Of a stretch of DNA of 64,000 nt, positions 32,732 through 43,413 are shown in pieces; within the stretch, counting starts at the first letter, position 1; each line of letters begins with the position of its first letter. The stretch covers positions 36,074,263-36,138,262 of the forward strand of contig NC_092800.1 in NCBI RefSeq assembly GCF_918797505.1, given 5' to 3'. The notes below the pieces were generated by a model. That model was not told the DNA's origin and made no database searches. It saw only the letters and a list, made by a program, of their open reading frames with translations. This stretch comes from Bemisia tabaci (taxonomy: Eukaryota > Arthropoda > Insecta > Hemiptera > Aleyrodidae). A program made the translations under genes and the position numbers.

Positions 32732-32806
32732 TCTACTCGTCAGGTCTCGAACCTTCAACCCGTTGAAAATTGACCGGCGCTCGTGTCCGCTAACAAAGCC
32801 ACAATG
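32732..32806 (-). tRNA. tRNA-like fragment (SINE head or tRNA pseudogene)
   Basis: On the minus strand GTGGCTTTGTTAGCGGACAC resembles a D-arm/A-box, and AAGGTTCGAGACCT resembles the T-arm/B-box, about 50 nt apart as in tRNAs. The T stem pairs only partly and the acceptor stem is not convincing. A T-rich stretch (complement of the A/G-rich tract 32700-32732) follows and could serve as a pol III terminator. Best read as a tRNA-derived SINE head or decayed tRNA, not a functional gene. Confidence 0.35.
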
Positions 32807-33077
32807 AACAGTGATTATTCTGTGCGAATGCGACCCCGAAACTCATTTATTAGTTTGCATCGAGAGCGAAACAAGTTGCCCGAAACTTCACCGGGACTCT
32901 AGAGGGGAACTTACGAGTGCCTCGCCCGAAACTTCGCTTAATTCCTGATTTTCCAAGGGGCCAACTTGTCGCTAACTTCGGGACTTTTGACGGTGAATAG
33001 ATAGTTCATCAATTCATTAATTCCTTCGACTCGGACGACTGAGACGATCTCTTTCGCTGGAACCGAGTCGGGGCACT
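32807..33077. other. No recognisable gene or repeat
   Basis: Mixed, slightly CpG-richer spacer between the tRNA-like fragment and Z2. Nothing identified. Confidence 0.35.
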
Positions 33078-33335
33078 TAATTGAAAGGATTGGAGGACAA
33101 GACGCGTAAGTGCAGTTTGTGCTATTTCGAGACATACGTGTTTGAAGTTTCGAAATTACATGGATCCTTACGGCGGATAGAAAGTTCAAATTGAATTTTT
33201 GATGCTTAAAAAATGGAATTAGGGAGCGAATTTTTCAGAGAATATGCATTAAAACTAGTTTTACTTGAAATCATTAATATCTCATTATTTTCAAAAGTTG
33301 CATTTATGCGCCTTGTCCTCCAAGCCCCTTAATTG
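33078..33335. mobile_element. MITE Z, copy 2
   Basis: 258 bp, termini TTAATTGAAAGGATTGGAGG ACAAG and complement CTTGTCCTCCAAGCCCCTTA ATT. Same length and interior order as Z1. No coding. Confidence 0.8.
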
Positions 33336-34304
33336 ATGTATCTGAACACTTTTAACCCTACTTTATGTAACAGGGATCAAACTGATCTGGCGCTTGATAA
33401 AAATATTATTTTTATAGCCCAAGACACCTAAGCTTTGGCAAGTGAACTATAAAATAACCTCCTTTACTGCAAAACTATTACATTTTTTGCATTTAACAAA
33501 AAATAAAAAAATCGCTGTCTTGGGAGAATTTTTAGTTATACCCGTTGATAAGTACTTTAATCTGCCTGGCTACCTGGTGAGATTTCAATTGATTTTGAAG
33601 AAATAATCCCGCAAGGAAAGCCCTAACATTTCAACACATTTCAATACAGATCAAATCAATCTTTTGATTCAACTCAAATTATCTGTTAAGTTGAATAGGA
33701 TATTTTCTTCAATCAATTCATCATCAGATATTTTGATCCCCTCATTAAAAGATTTGAGAGCTTAAAAACCTTACCTGAAAACTGTTCAGAGACCAAAAAT
33801 GTGAACGTACCTGTAAAAATAAAAATGCACAAATTACAATTTGAGCATTATCATAAAATGTTATGCAATCATTAAACAGACTTATCAGAATAAAGTCTGC
33901 ATCAAGAAAGAACCCAGTAGGAAAAGTGTCAAACCACGTTAAAATAGAACCGAAAAAAGAGATTTGCATAGTTTTATTTCTTCATAAGACTCAAAGTTAG
34001 AGATAAAGCTTAATGCCTATTTTAACAATCTTCTTACTCTTCGACTTTGAATTATTTTTGATAGAAAAAAATTTTCCAGTTGAGCTGAAACAGTATTTTT
34101 ACTCATTTTTTTATTTAATGGGCTACGTTTTGCGACACAAACCTCTGTTTCCGGTTTCTTTCAGAAGAACATTATGTGCAAATAGTTCCTCTGTCGACAA
34201 CTGCAGCAACCATAATAACAAGCGAGGCTTTTTTATCACTGTTCACTGTTCACGGAAAATAAGAGGTGGGGGTTGTTGAATGATATGGGCTTTTCCAAAT
34301 AATG
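33336..34304. other. No recognisable gene or repeat
   Basis: Very AT-rich. An 88-codon frame at 34013-34279 has no recognised domain. No TIR found. Confidence 0.4.
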
Positions 34305-34560
34305 GAATCAGTGAGAACGTAAACACACCAACTCGATAACTCGAAAATGCTCAATTTTCATTAAAGACAGTCAATTTTAATAAAGGTCATTGAAGTTAGG
34401 GCATCTTTTCAAACTCGGACTTGTAAAGTGTCCTTAAGTACTTGTCTTCCGACACCATGAATGTTTTTTTTAGACTAACTTCTACACTTACTGTGCGGTT
34501 TTGTGTGGGTTTTGATTATTTTAATTTTTCGAGTTGGTGTATTTTCGTTCTCACTGATTC
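34305..34560. mobile_element. Unclassified MITE, GAATCAGTGAGAACG termini
   Basis: 256 bp. GAATCAGTGAGAACGTAAAC ACACCAACTCGA at left pairs with TCGAGTTGGTGTATTTTCGT TCTCACTGATTC at right, TIR about 33 bp. Single copy in the window, target duplication not clear. Confidence 0.75.
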
Positions 34561-34574
34561 AATTATGGTCGTAC

Positions 34575-34628
34575 CCCAATTAATTAGGTAACTAACCCAA
34601 GTCTTGCGGTACTGCCACGCAATTAATT
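34575..34628 (+). repeat. Short dispersed motif beside G4
   Basis: TAACTAACCCAAGTCTTGCG GTACTGCCAC...AATTAATT recurs at 61559-61597 (TTACTAACCCAAATTTTGCG GTACCAC...AATTAATT). G4 has inserted into its AATTAATT end here, so 61559 shows an empty site. Confidence 0.6.
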
Positions 34629-34750
34629 GGACGTATTTCTGTCAAAAGGAATTATGTGCATTAAGACATGATCCCTAAGACCCATAAGAATATGTGCATA
34701 ACAGGGCTTACGTCATAATGCAAATTGTTCCTTTTGGTAGAAATACATCC
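34629..34750. mobile_element. Hairpin MITE G, copy 4 (long form), AATT target duplication
   Basis: 122 bp: GGACGTATTTCTGTCAAAAG GAATTATGTGCATTA, a longer loop with its own pairing, then TAATGCAAATTGTTCCTTTT GGTAGAAATACATCC. AATT at 34625-34628 and 34751-34754. Related to G6. Confidence 0.85.
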
Positions 34751-34828
34751 AATTGAAATAGTGGTTTTCCATCGCTTAGAGTCCAAATGTAACTTGGCAT
34801 AACCCTCCGTTTGATTCAGTTCCAAGTG

Positions 34829-34963
34829 GACTACATTTTGCGATAAGAAACTACCACTTCGGCTCATTCAAAAATGGACTTAACTGCACGGAGAATCTAA
34901 CGGCACACGTGTTATCTCTCAAATTCGCTAGAAATCGTGGTTTCTCATTGCAAAACACGGTCC
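34829..34963. mobile_element. MITE J, copy 2
   Basis: GGACTACATTTTGCGATAAG AAACTACCAC at the left, GTGGTTTCTCATTGCAAAAC ACGGTCC at the right, about 135 bp. Flanks AAGT and AATT are similar but not the same. Confidence 0.75.
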
Positions 34964-35462
34964 AATTGTGTTTTCATTCCTAACACGCAGACACACAACC
35001 CCACGCCGTATTTTTCAGCGTATCAAAATTCAAGCGCGCAATCCTCTCTCACCCCATCAGTATTTTAAACCGACCCAAGGGAGTCCCATTTCCACGAAAA
35101 ACGAAACTTAGCCGAGACTCCGTCGTCGGCCGCGTTGCCAATTCGTCGCGAAAAATTTCATTTTTTACAGGGAAACCATCGCGTTTCCCGACAAATTCGG
35201 CAGTCTTTTTCGTTGATGGTCGGACACTCGGCTCCAAATGAGGAAAAAATCGAGGCTTCGCGTGCGCTGGTACCATTACGCGGGGCATCTGGAGACAACC
35301 CGATCTAGATTGAGGAGCGCCCAAAACTCCTCCGTGAATTTCCACGGAAAGGGACGCTAGGGGCGTCTTTGCGAAGGAGGGACCATCGTCCCTCGTGACG
35401 GGAGGGGATGGTCACGTCATCCCTCTCATTGCCGCCACCGAGGTTTCTGCCCTGGTACTATT
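34964..35462. other. No recognisable gene or repeat
   Basis: Moderately GC-rich. A 98-codon reverse frame (35049-35345) has no recognised domain and no supporting splice context. Confidence 0.4.
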
Positions 35463-35702
35463 CTGCGGTTAAGAACACCGTAAGAGTGTTCAGCTGTTGC
35501 CAAATTTCTTTTGATATAACACATATTTTCAGGGAAACTTGTGAGGGTTTTTTTTTCACAAATTTTCACAGAATTTAATTCGCAATTTGGCTTCGCGATG
35601 TTAAAATTTCAAGGAAAGATGACCGTGAATTTTCTATAAAATAAATTTTTTTTCGAAGGAATTTAGGCAAGTTTCGAATATTCGAACGGCGTTCTTCATC
35701 AG
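35463..35702. mobile_element. MITE C, diverged copy
   Basis: CTGCGGTTAAGAACACCGTA AGAGTGTTCAGCTGTTGCCA AATTTC left and GAATTTAGGCAAG...TTCGAACGGCGTTCTTCATC AG right. TATT/TATA flanks hint at a 4-bp target duplication. Confidence 0.7.
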
Positions 35703-35940
35703 TATATCACCATTGTTGGAAGTTGTATACCTCTACCACCGGTTAGAGCAAGGCAGAAGGAACGGCTGAATGTCTTCAAATGCCGGGCGTTTGAAGATAG
35801 AGGTGATATTTTTTCTTCGAAAATGGGTTTTTGCACGGAAATCACCGGCGACGTTGTTCAACTGAAAATTTAGAGGAACCAAAATTGACACGAAGGGCAC
35901 CATAGAGGTTACGCACTTCGCAATTTTGTTTTCTCTACAG

Positions 35941-36095
35941 CTTCTTCTCCTTCTTCTTCTCCTTCCCTTGTGTTTCTTCTTCTTCTCTTCTTAGATTTCT
36001 TCTTCTCTTCCTAAGTTTCTTCTCCTCCTCTGGTGTTTCTGTTTTTTTTTTCTTGTACTTCATCATCTTCATTTTCTTCTTTTTCTTCTTCTCCT

Positions 36096-36130
<35 letters not shown>

Positions 36131-36131
36131 T
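35941..36131. repeat. Polypyrimidine (TTC)n tract
   Basis: About 190 bp of C/T-only-dominated sequence, mostly CTTCTT units. On the reverse strand it reads as a run of glutamate codons, which explains the acidic frame there; not a gene. Confidence 0.9.
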
Positions 36132-36490
36132 ATTTCGACCTTTTGACTAAGGACAGAGTCTTGCTTGTCTAGCCTCAACCTCGATTTAAAAGATGTCAGT
36201 GATCTTCTGGGGACAAAATGCTGGATTCGTCCGTCTCTGAGACGGTCTTCCAGGTTAAGGGTAGTTTCTTTCAACCAAACTTTAGTGTATTTTTGTAGAG
36301 CGGCAAATTCAAAATCGGAACCCAAATACCGATTGTGCGGATCTATTCGCAGACTTGTTTTTTTAACTGTTTATGTATACGCCTTTTTCCGTTCCGGAAC
36401 GGTTTAAAATAACCAAAGGTCATTGCTACCCCTGCGGTTTCACCGGAGATTGCCAAACGCAGAATTATCTTATTAAACTTCGCGAGGGAT
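36132..36490. other. No recognisable gene or repeat
   Basis: Mixed spacer with short opposed frames, no motif. Confidence 0.35.
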
Positions 36491-36620
36491 AATTCGTCGC
36501 TTGGCTCACACGAGGGCGTAACTACGCATTGAGATGAGCTCGGAAAAGCATCGAGTTGTATGGACGACATGGTTCATTGCATGGTGTACATACGCCCTTC
36601 TGTCAGGAGGACGACGAATT
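36491..36620. mobile_element. MITE K, copy 1
   Basis: AATTCGTCGCTTGGCTCACA CGAGGGCGTAACTAC at left, ...ATACGCCCTTCTGTCAGGAG GACGACGAATT at right, with central GAGATGAGCTCGGAAAAGCA. Same plan as K2 at 53615. Confidence 0.75.
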
Positions 36621-36837
36621 TTATTTTCCTGTTCGGCTGGCCGACAGTGTCGTCTAAGCGTGCGAGGGCGCTTGTTTACAGCGGAGGAGATTTCTGTTTG
36701 TCGAGTGTCGGGATCCTTTTTTTATCATTCCAATTAAAAAGTATCGCCAAGGAGATTACCCGCCTTTAATTCGAACTTCGTCGAAGGGTGAAAACCGATA
36801 CCACTTTCACCCCGTCCAACCGATGACCACCGCTTTT

Positions 36838-36862
36838 TGCCGTGCTATGGAAAAACGCCGTA
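36838..36862. mobile_element. MITE C, left-end remnant cut by A4
   Basis: TGCCGTGCTATGGAAAAACG CCGTA is the C terminus, broken exactly where A4 begins. The rest of C is not found on the far side. Confidence 0.7.
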
Positions 36863-36978
36863 CACTGGAAAAAAAAGTCGCTCGGATCTAGAGTCCAGAC
36901 TCTTGACAACATTGACAAGAAAAATACTCTTGATCCAACCCGATTTTTCCTTGAATCGAAGAGCCGAGCCTCTTGATT
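36863..36978. mobile_element. MITE A, copy 4 (left half)
   Basis: CACTGGAAAAAAAAGTCGCT CGGATCTAGAGTCCAGACTC then CCGAGCCTCTTGATT, and then E4 sequence. The right half is missing, so A4 was truncated by the E4 junction. Confidence 0.8.
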
Positions 36979-36999
36979 GCCTTATTAGAATACCTTATT

Positions 37000-38240
37000 A
37001 AGTGAATATTTGGTTTTCTTTCCGCCTTTAAAATTTTTAATGTGAAATATACCTTATGTATACATACTTTGTCTTTTTTAATGATAATATTACTTCATTT
37101 TAAAAACATTTACATTTCTAAAACGTGGAAACCCCTTTCCAAGTAATGAAATCGATATCAATATTAATGAGCCGTAGTGAAGTAGAAGGAAACCACAAAA
37201 TAATGAATCAAAAAGGGAAAAAACCAAGAAGGAAGCAATCTTTGGTTTCAACCCATTTTTACATCGATTTCTTAGAGAAAAACTCGTCCAATTTTGAGCG
37301 CACACCACGTTGCAGCACAGTAAAAGTACAAAATATAAAATAAAAACTTAAACTGCTTCAGAAATCATTCACGAAACCACTTTAATATTTACAGAACACA
37401 CATTATATTATGTTCCTCTAATTCATATTTTTTTTATCAATTTAGATGAGAGTAATCCATGCAGAGTGTGCAAACATTTCAAAATCATGAGTTGAAAAAC
37501 GCTGGCTCCGCGAATTTAAATCTTGCCTGAGCCAAACTCAGAGCGGAGCGGCACGCGGCATGCTGCCAGCGCGACACGCGCACTGGCGCCTACAAACCTA
37601 ACTGGGCGTGAAGTATCCCTGTTAGGTTTGTAGGCGCCAATACGCGTGTCGGGCTTGGTTGTCCTTCTCCGCTACACCGCTGCGTGCCACGGCGCAAGCA
37701 ACTATTTCGCAACAGAGGTGTTGCACAGTATCATACGAAATTAAAGGCGCTCCAACATACTAAGGATGCTAGGCATCCTTTAAGAGCACAGAGCTTCCCT
37801 CGCAAAATAAATCAAGATACTACGGATGAAAAGAGAGCGGTAGTACAAAAACTCAGCAAGTCCTAGCATTAGTATTTAATGACTTTTAGCAAACATTTTG
37901 AATTTCATTACAGAAAAAAGTGATTCGGTTCAGGCAGAAATATTCTTGAGTATGCCGTCGAGAAGATATTATTTTGAATCGAGAGTAAAATAGTTGAATA
38001 AAAGCGGTTTCTGCTTGATGTAAGTGACTTTGCTTTTATCCAAGCATTCTTTCCTCTTTAATTAAATATTATTTTCTTTATTGATTCATACGAAACGTCA
38101 AACCTATTCTAGAAAGCAAATAATGGTACATTATACAGCCATTTTATTTGCGTTTACAAATTTTTCCTAATGCCAAAAGAGTTCTTAGATAAACCTCAGT
38201 TTCCTAGGTTCCTAAAAACTCTGCTCTCGCAGTAAGTAGA
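37000..38240 (+). repeat. Dispersed repeat E, copy 4 (1.24 kb)
   Basis: Collinear with E5 from GTGAATATTTGGTTTTCTTT to CTCTGCTCTCGCAGTAAGTA GA. The central hairpin (37585-37638) has lost its inner palindrome. Downstream parts (GGCGCTCCAACATACTAAGG, GTGATTCGGTTCAGGCAGAA) define the 3 prime half of the family. It encodes no long frame. Confidence 0.9.
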
Positions 38241-38284
38241 GGTTTTATTGGGTTCCTCGTAAAATTTTCAAGTAGGCGCAGTCA

Positions 38285-38372
38285 TTAAATTTAAAATATG
38301 ATGAAATTAACATCAAAATTTCCAGTTTATCATTTTATGTCCGACCTCTCTGATCGACCCGATCCACTCTGT
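38285..38372. mobile_element. Transib-like MITE L, right-end fragment
   Basis: AACATCAAAATTTCCAG, ATGTCCGACCTCTCTGATCG ACCCGATCCACTCTGTG resembles the right end of L2 with a 2-base insertion near the terminus. The left end is missing. Confidence 0.55.
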
Positions 38373-38564
38373 GACGTCGCAAATCAAGATGCATAGTTTG
38401 GTAGTTTCACCGTCGATTTTAATTTAGCTTCTGAGGCGCAATAAGGCAGTTGCATCGGTCACAAAATCGTATTTTGACAGTTACAGCTTTTTAATTAGCA
38501 AAATACGATGAGATCCGCCCAAGCGCTCAGTTTCTGCGCCTAATAATTCCTGAGATATCGGCTG

Positions 38565-40912
38565 CACTCAAAAAAGCTCCGGCCGTGGAGGCCAGAAGCA
38601 GCGGACCTGGAGCACGGACTGGATGTGCTATATGGCACTACCGTTCGCTTACGCGCTTGACGGGCGGGGTGCTACGGCTGGGGACGACGCGGAGCGCTAC
38701 GGACATGAAAACCGTAAGTCGCGGCCTCGAGCGGCATAGGCAGCTTGCGCTCTCCGCGCTACTTACGGGCTGGACGGCCGGAGCTCTGCGCGCCGACGCT
38801 GTCCGCGACGTGGTGGATTTTTTCGGAACTACAGCTGAAAATTCACCATTAAAGTACATAGAAAAGAAAAACTTTCCAGCAAAGTTTTAAACATTGAGTG
38901 AATTATCTTGTGTCAATTTCTGAACAATATTTTTTTTCTTTCCTTCTTTTTAAAATAGGTATATATTTCTTTGTTGATAGTTCATAACAATTTAGTTTCA
39001 GGAAAGTGATGGATAATTCACTGTCTAAGAAAGAAAAAGAGCATATGAACGTTAGCTTGTTGATCATGTTTCAGATATCAAGAGAGATTTGAACTCCTTG
39101 GCTGATAGTTCAGCAAGTCAATTTGAGAAAAGAGATAAATCTTGGAGAAGAGATGATGTTAATTGAGAAAGAAAATCAGCATATGAATGTTAGCTTATTC
39201 ATCGTGTAGAGATATCAAGAGAAATTTTCAAAAACCTAACTTTAATGTTGCAAGCCTTCATAGAAATAAATAAAGCACTGGGGAAGCACTGGAAGGAACA
39301 AATGTAGATAGATCAAAAATTCTTGCTACCTATTTTAAATGTAGAACAGACTGCCCAAGGTATGATAAATTGCTAAAACTCATTGCAGCGAAAAATGTAA
39401 ATTGAAAAATCATTTTTATCACTTGGCAGCCCGTTCTCAATAAATGTAATTACTTTCACTCAATGAGAATTCAGCATTTGTCAAAAACAAAACCTGGTTC
39501 ATCCCTCAATAAAAAATACGAATGCAAAGTAGGAAATCACCTAAATGATTAACAAAGGAAAACCACAGGCGTAGGTCTGGGTACTTACAGATTTTTACTC
39601 CTTACGACTAGAAGAGCTTTAGAATCTTGAAAATGAGGTTGAGAATATTTCAAAGTGTAAATTCAGTAGTAAAAGTTGACAAAACTTCAAGATATAACTC
39701 TCCGCAATAACTACCGGATACAATTTCCACAAAATATTAGCGAAGAAATATACCACCGAAAATTGTCACACTTGTTAAAATTGTAGATCTTCCCATCAGC
39801 AAACTGAAGCGCGATTCACACAAAATTTTACCACTATTACAGTACACTGAGCTCCCTAGAATTGGGATATGGAATCAGAGAGATATTCACAGCAACAATG
39901 TTTGCACTGGCTCTTATCGGATAATCAACGCAGGCAAGATTGGCTTACCTATAGCTTCCGCTGGCGGACAGCTATTTTGGCAACAGAGAAGGGAGGTGTT
40001 GGATGTCGGAGAGTGAAATACTACCTACTCTCAATTGAAAACATTTAAGTATAAGCCAGAGATTAGATTGAAATGGAATAAAAAATCAATCTAATCTTAT
40101 GAGCAAGCAAAGGTGGCACAATGAAGTTGCAATCGGTAAATAGACATTCTCGTGTCTACATTATCAGTATTTTAGTGTGGCGGTAATTTACTCTGTGGGA
40201 AGATGCGTGGCAGGTAATTGATTGCTTTTCTTTGATTTAAGTTCTTTCCCTTAGTAGGGGGAAAATAAGTGAATTGCAAACGAACTTACAGGAGGAGAGG
40301 ATATGAGCTCAGTGCGTAGGTAAAACTGACAATTTTCATTTAACTCTCGTCGCATTTCCGAAATTATTTGACAAGCGTTATCACACAGAACTTTAGAATC
40401 AATCGTGCACCGCACAGAATCAAGAAAATATATGGAAAACCTCCAAAATTAAACGAAAAACGAACACACGTAATGAGCAATGACCAACAATGACAAGCAA
40501 TTTACTAGATTCTAACCTCAATAAACAACGCTGAGTGGTGGCTGCGATCGCTCCCGAAAATGTTCAAGGCTGGCGGCAACTTTAAATTCACGCACTGAAT
40601 AACATTAACGTAAAATATTATAATTTTCTGCGAATACACACGTAGCCGTCTCAATTTTAATCTGATGGTGACGCCATTTTCCGAAAACTGAATCTCACCT
40701 CACTGCCAACGGCCGTGGAAGCGGTTGGTTCCGATCCTGAAACCAGTAACTTACGCTCGGCTCCTAACCGGTCTTACGGCCACGAAGGCCGCGCGGGCTC
40801 CACGGGACATCGGCCGCTGGGTCCAGTACTAGCTGGCGCACAGCGCGTTAACGCCGGGATCACCAGTGTCCAGAGCAACCGGGTCACAGGGCCGTAGTTT
40901 TTTTTTTGAGTG
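38565..40912. mobile_element. Element X: 2.35-kb CACTC-terminated transposon, TG target duplication
   Basis: Left terminus CACTCAAAAAAGCTCCGGCC; right terminus GGCCGTAGTTTTTTTTTGAG TG, about 20-bp TIR. TG flanks both sides (38563-38564, 40913-40914). Both subterminal regions (about 38580-38830 and 40700-40900) are GC-rich with recurrent CGTAAG/CTTACG words, as in CACTA-type elements. The interior is AT-rich and includes a duplicated phrase (AGCATATGAACGTTAGCTTG ... near 39040 and AGCATATGAATGTTAGCTTA near 39178). No intact transposase; the largest frames (101 and 60 codons) lie in the GC-rich ends. Confidence 0.72.
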
Positions 40913-41628
40913 TGGGAGGCCTTCGTGGGCACGGCTTTGTGGCTTTTCAAAAAAGAGAGACTTTAAGTTCAGACGTTAAGAAAGTTTTGAGCCGTTGAAA
41001 AGGTGGAAACCGTTTGGTGGTTAATTACGGCACCGCTATGTCTAACTTAATTAGCTAATGAGCTCTGTTTCTACCATAAAAAAGAAAGAAAAAAAGAAGA
41101 AGAAAAAATCGTTTTTGAATACAATTTTACGTCATATTAAACACAGTAACACAGCACACGCCTGCAGATTAGTCCATACTGAAGTCCACTGAAGTCCACT
41201 GAAGAGAATTGAATTGTCTATAATTGAAAAATAAGTCCAATAGCTTAAATTTAGGTTAAATATTTTAGAAGTTATATTTAAGCTACATAAATTATTATAT
41301 CATAATAACACAACCCTTTTATCAGGCATTCTAAAATACATGTTTCTATCGGTCAAAACGTATTTTTTGTCAATGAGGCTTTTTTTTCAAAAAGTTCCCC
41401 GAGTCGGAGCACCTCCTTCCAAATTTTCGGGAATATCATTTTTGTCTCACGCATACTTTAAAGGGGTCAAACGAAATTTCAAGTCGAATGGGATTTCAGG
41501 GGGTCTCAGAGGACGAAAACTAATTTTTCTGACAAATTTGGGGTCATAAATCTGACTGAAAGTACTCCCGGAGGAAGCATAGTGAAGGAAGAGCGTCTTG
41601 TCGTGTGGGAAAAATTGAAGGCGCGCGG
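40913..41628. other. Spacer with a small tandem repeat
   Basis: GAAGTCCACT repeats about 2.5 times at 41180-41206, plus an A/G-rich run near 41080-41110. No gene. Confidence 0.45.
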
Positions 41629-41690
41629 GATACAACTATTCGTGTTCGGGGGATGCCCGTGTTGCCTGCACTCAGGATTGAAGGCGTTTT
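41629..41690 (-). repeat. Module U, copy 5
   Basis: GATACAACTATTCGTGTTCG ... GGATTGAAGGCGTTTT, 62 bp. Close to U4 in the interior (GGGATGCCCGTGTTGCC). Confidence 0.7.
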
Positions 41691-41903
41691 GGTTTTCATC
41701 ATACATTTCTTTCCTCTATCGTTAAGGAGCCTGTAAAATAGGGCCTTTGTGTCCTTTTTTGGGGGGAACTCAAAGTTTTTCTTCAAATATGGCCTAAACA
41801 AATTCTTATGATATGACGATCCTCCAGTTAAAGCTGTTTGCTTGAGTTTAAAATTGTAGAACACCTTTTGGCGGTACATCATTACAAAATTCATTTTTTT
41901 AGC

Positions 41904-41982
41904 TATGTATTTATGCTAAAAGGAACTATGTGCATAGGGATTGCGTGTGTTATAGTTCCTTTTAGCATAAATACGTCTATAT
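41904..41982. mobile_element. Hairpin MITE G, copy 5
   Basis: TATGTATTTATGCTAAAAGG AACTATGTGC ... ATAGTTCCTTTTAGCATAAA TACGTCTATA. The outermost bases depart from GGACG, but the arms pair almost perfectly. Confidence 0.8.
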
Positions 41983-42030
41983 GTGCTCTACTTCGGACCT
42001 TGTCGAGTGATTCATGTAGGAAAAATAGAT

Positions 42031-42298
42031 AAATTTGTCAACATCCGGCCAAAGTATTACAAACGTCATGTGACGTTTCAGTATTTCCGCCGCCGTTTTA
42101 TTTTTTTACGGAGATAATGTTGGTTGAATTTGTTTGAAAATTTCATTGAATTTTATCGGCAGCACAAAAAAATTTCAGTGACATTTTCGGCGAGCTCCGT
42201 GAAGAAATCTCTTTGTAAAAAAATGCAATGGTGGTGGTAATTTTGAAACGTCGCATGGCGTTTGTGATACTTCGGACGGAAGGTGACGAATTTGTGGA
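42031..42298. mobile_element. MITE O with about 85-bp terminal inverted repeats
   Basis: AAATTTGTCAACATCCGGCC AAAGTATTACAAACG...at left mirrors CGTTTGTGATACTTCGGACG GAAGGTGACGAATTT at right, and the arms continue through CCGCCGCCGTTTTATTTTTT / AAAAAATGCAATGGTGGTGG. A half copy lies at 15636. The last 30 bp overlap the duplication that flanks A5. Confidence 0.75.
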
Positions 42299-42675
42299 AA
42301 GGAATTTTCCCAATACTGAAATTGTGTTACGTTCTTCCTTTTGAGGAAAGACTATTCAACACTGGAAAAAAACACATTGGATCTAGAGTCCAGACTCTTG
42401 GAAACAACGAGGAGAATACTCTTGATTCAATCAGATTTAAGCTTAAATCAAGAACCAAGCCTCTCAATTTGAGCGGATTTCCTTTTGATTTAAGCTTAAA
42501 TCTAATTGAATCAAGAGTACTTTTTCTTTTCAATGTTTTCAAGAGTCTGGACTCAAGATCCAATGTGTTTTTTTTTCCAGTGTACTTTGGACGGAAGGTG
42601 ACGAATTTGCGAAAAGGAATTTTCCCAATGCTGAAATTGTATTACGTTCTTCCTTCTGAGAAAAGACTAATTCAA
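42268..42675 (+). repeat. 92-bp direct duplication flanking MITE A5
   Basis: 42268-42359 and 42583-42675 both run TACTT(C/T)GGACGGAAGGT, GAAATTGTRTTACGTTCTTC to ATTCAA, about 91 percent alike by eye, with A5 placed exactly between them. Confidence 0.88.
42360..42582. mobile_element. MITE A, copy 5
   Basis: 223 bp, CACTGGAAAAAAACACATTG G to CCAATGTGTT, T-run, CCAGTG. The interior lacks some of the spacer of A1. Both outer neighbours are the 92-bp duplicates; no 2-bp duplication is evident (AA left, TA right). Confidence 0.88.
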
Positions 42676-43150
42676 GTATCAAAAATTTGACAACACCGCG
42701 GTGATCGCAGCGGACGGCGAGCAAAGACGGGCTACCTTTTAAGCACAAGCTACGCCATGCACCAGGGGCACTTCGCTAGCAATGTTTTCCCGACCGAATC
42801 CTTCGATCTCCCATTCAAATATTGGAATTAAATATTATAGCTACCTTATTTTCAAAGGAGAGATACATGTTTTTACATCCCCCGCCGCGCCATCCCGAGG
42901 CGCCGAGAGGAACCTCATGCAAATGGAGCGACGATTCGCCGCTCACTCGCTGTTCCCATTCGTAAGGTAATGCCATGTGAAAGCAGCCGGGATGTCGAAA
43001 GGGTTAGTTTCCCGATAAATATTCCTCTTTCGGGACCGACTACGACTTGCAGAAAACATTGAAGTGGCCCCTTTTCGCGGAAAGGTCTCTTCCGAACGGG
43101 AATATGATAAACTCGCCGAGGCAGACTGACTCTGCTTCTGAGCCACAGCG
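42676..43150. other. No recognisable gene or repeat
   Basis: Mixed spacer with opposed frames of up to 82 codons, none recognisable. Confidence 0.4.
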
Positions 43151-43382
43151 CACAATGGAGCAAGCCATCAGAAGAGGTCGGACATAAAATTTGTGAATAA
43201 ATTGCAAATTTTGATGTTTATTTCGTCAAAATTCCAATAATCAGGGAGGCTCCTGAAGGAAAATTTCATAACAAAAACAAATGAAACCTCTTTTGAGCTT
43301 GTTTGGTTCATATTTCCGCAAACATAAGCTTTCAAAATTTTCAAATTTTGTCCGACTCTCCGTATTGACTCGATCCACTGTG
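43151..43382. mobile_element. Transib-like MITE L, copy 2
   Basis: 232 bp, the same length as L1. Left CACAATGG..., AGAGGTCGGACATAAAATTT; right AAATTTTGTCCGACTCTCCG ..TTGACTCGATCCACTGTG. Both ends fit CACWRTG. The flanks (CAGCG and CGGTG) do not form a clean 5-bp duplication. Confidence 0.78.
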
Positions 43383-43413
43383 CGGTGCACAATGAGGCGA
43401 CTATTTCGTACAA

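Noticed and set aside
36011..36325. Glutamate-rich reverse frame
   Set aside because: Reverse reading of the TTC tract.
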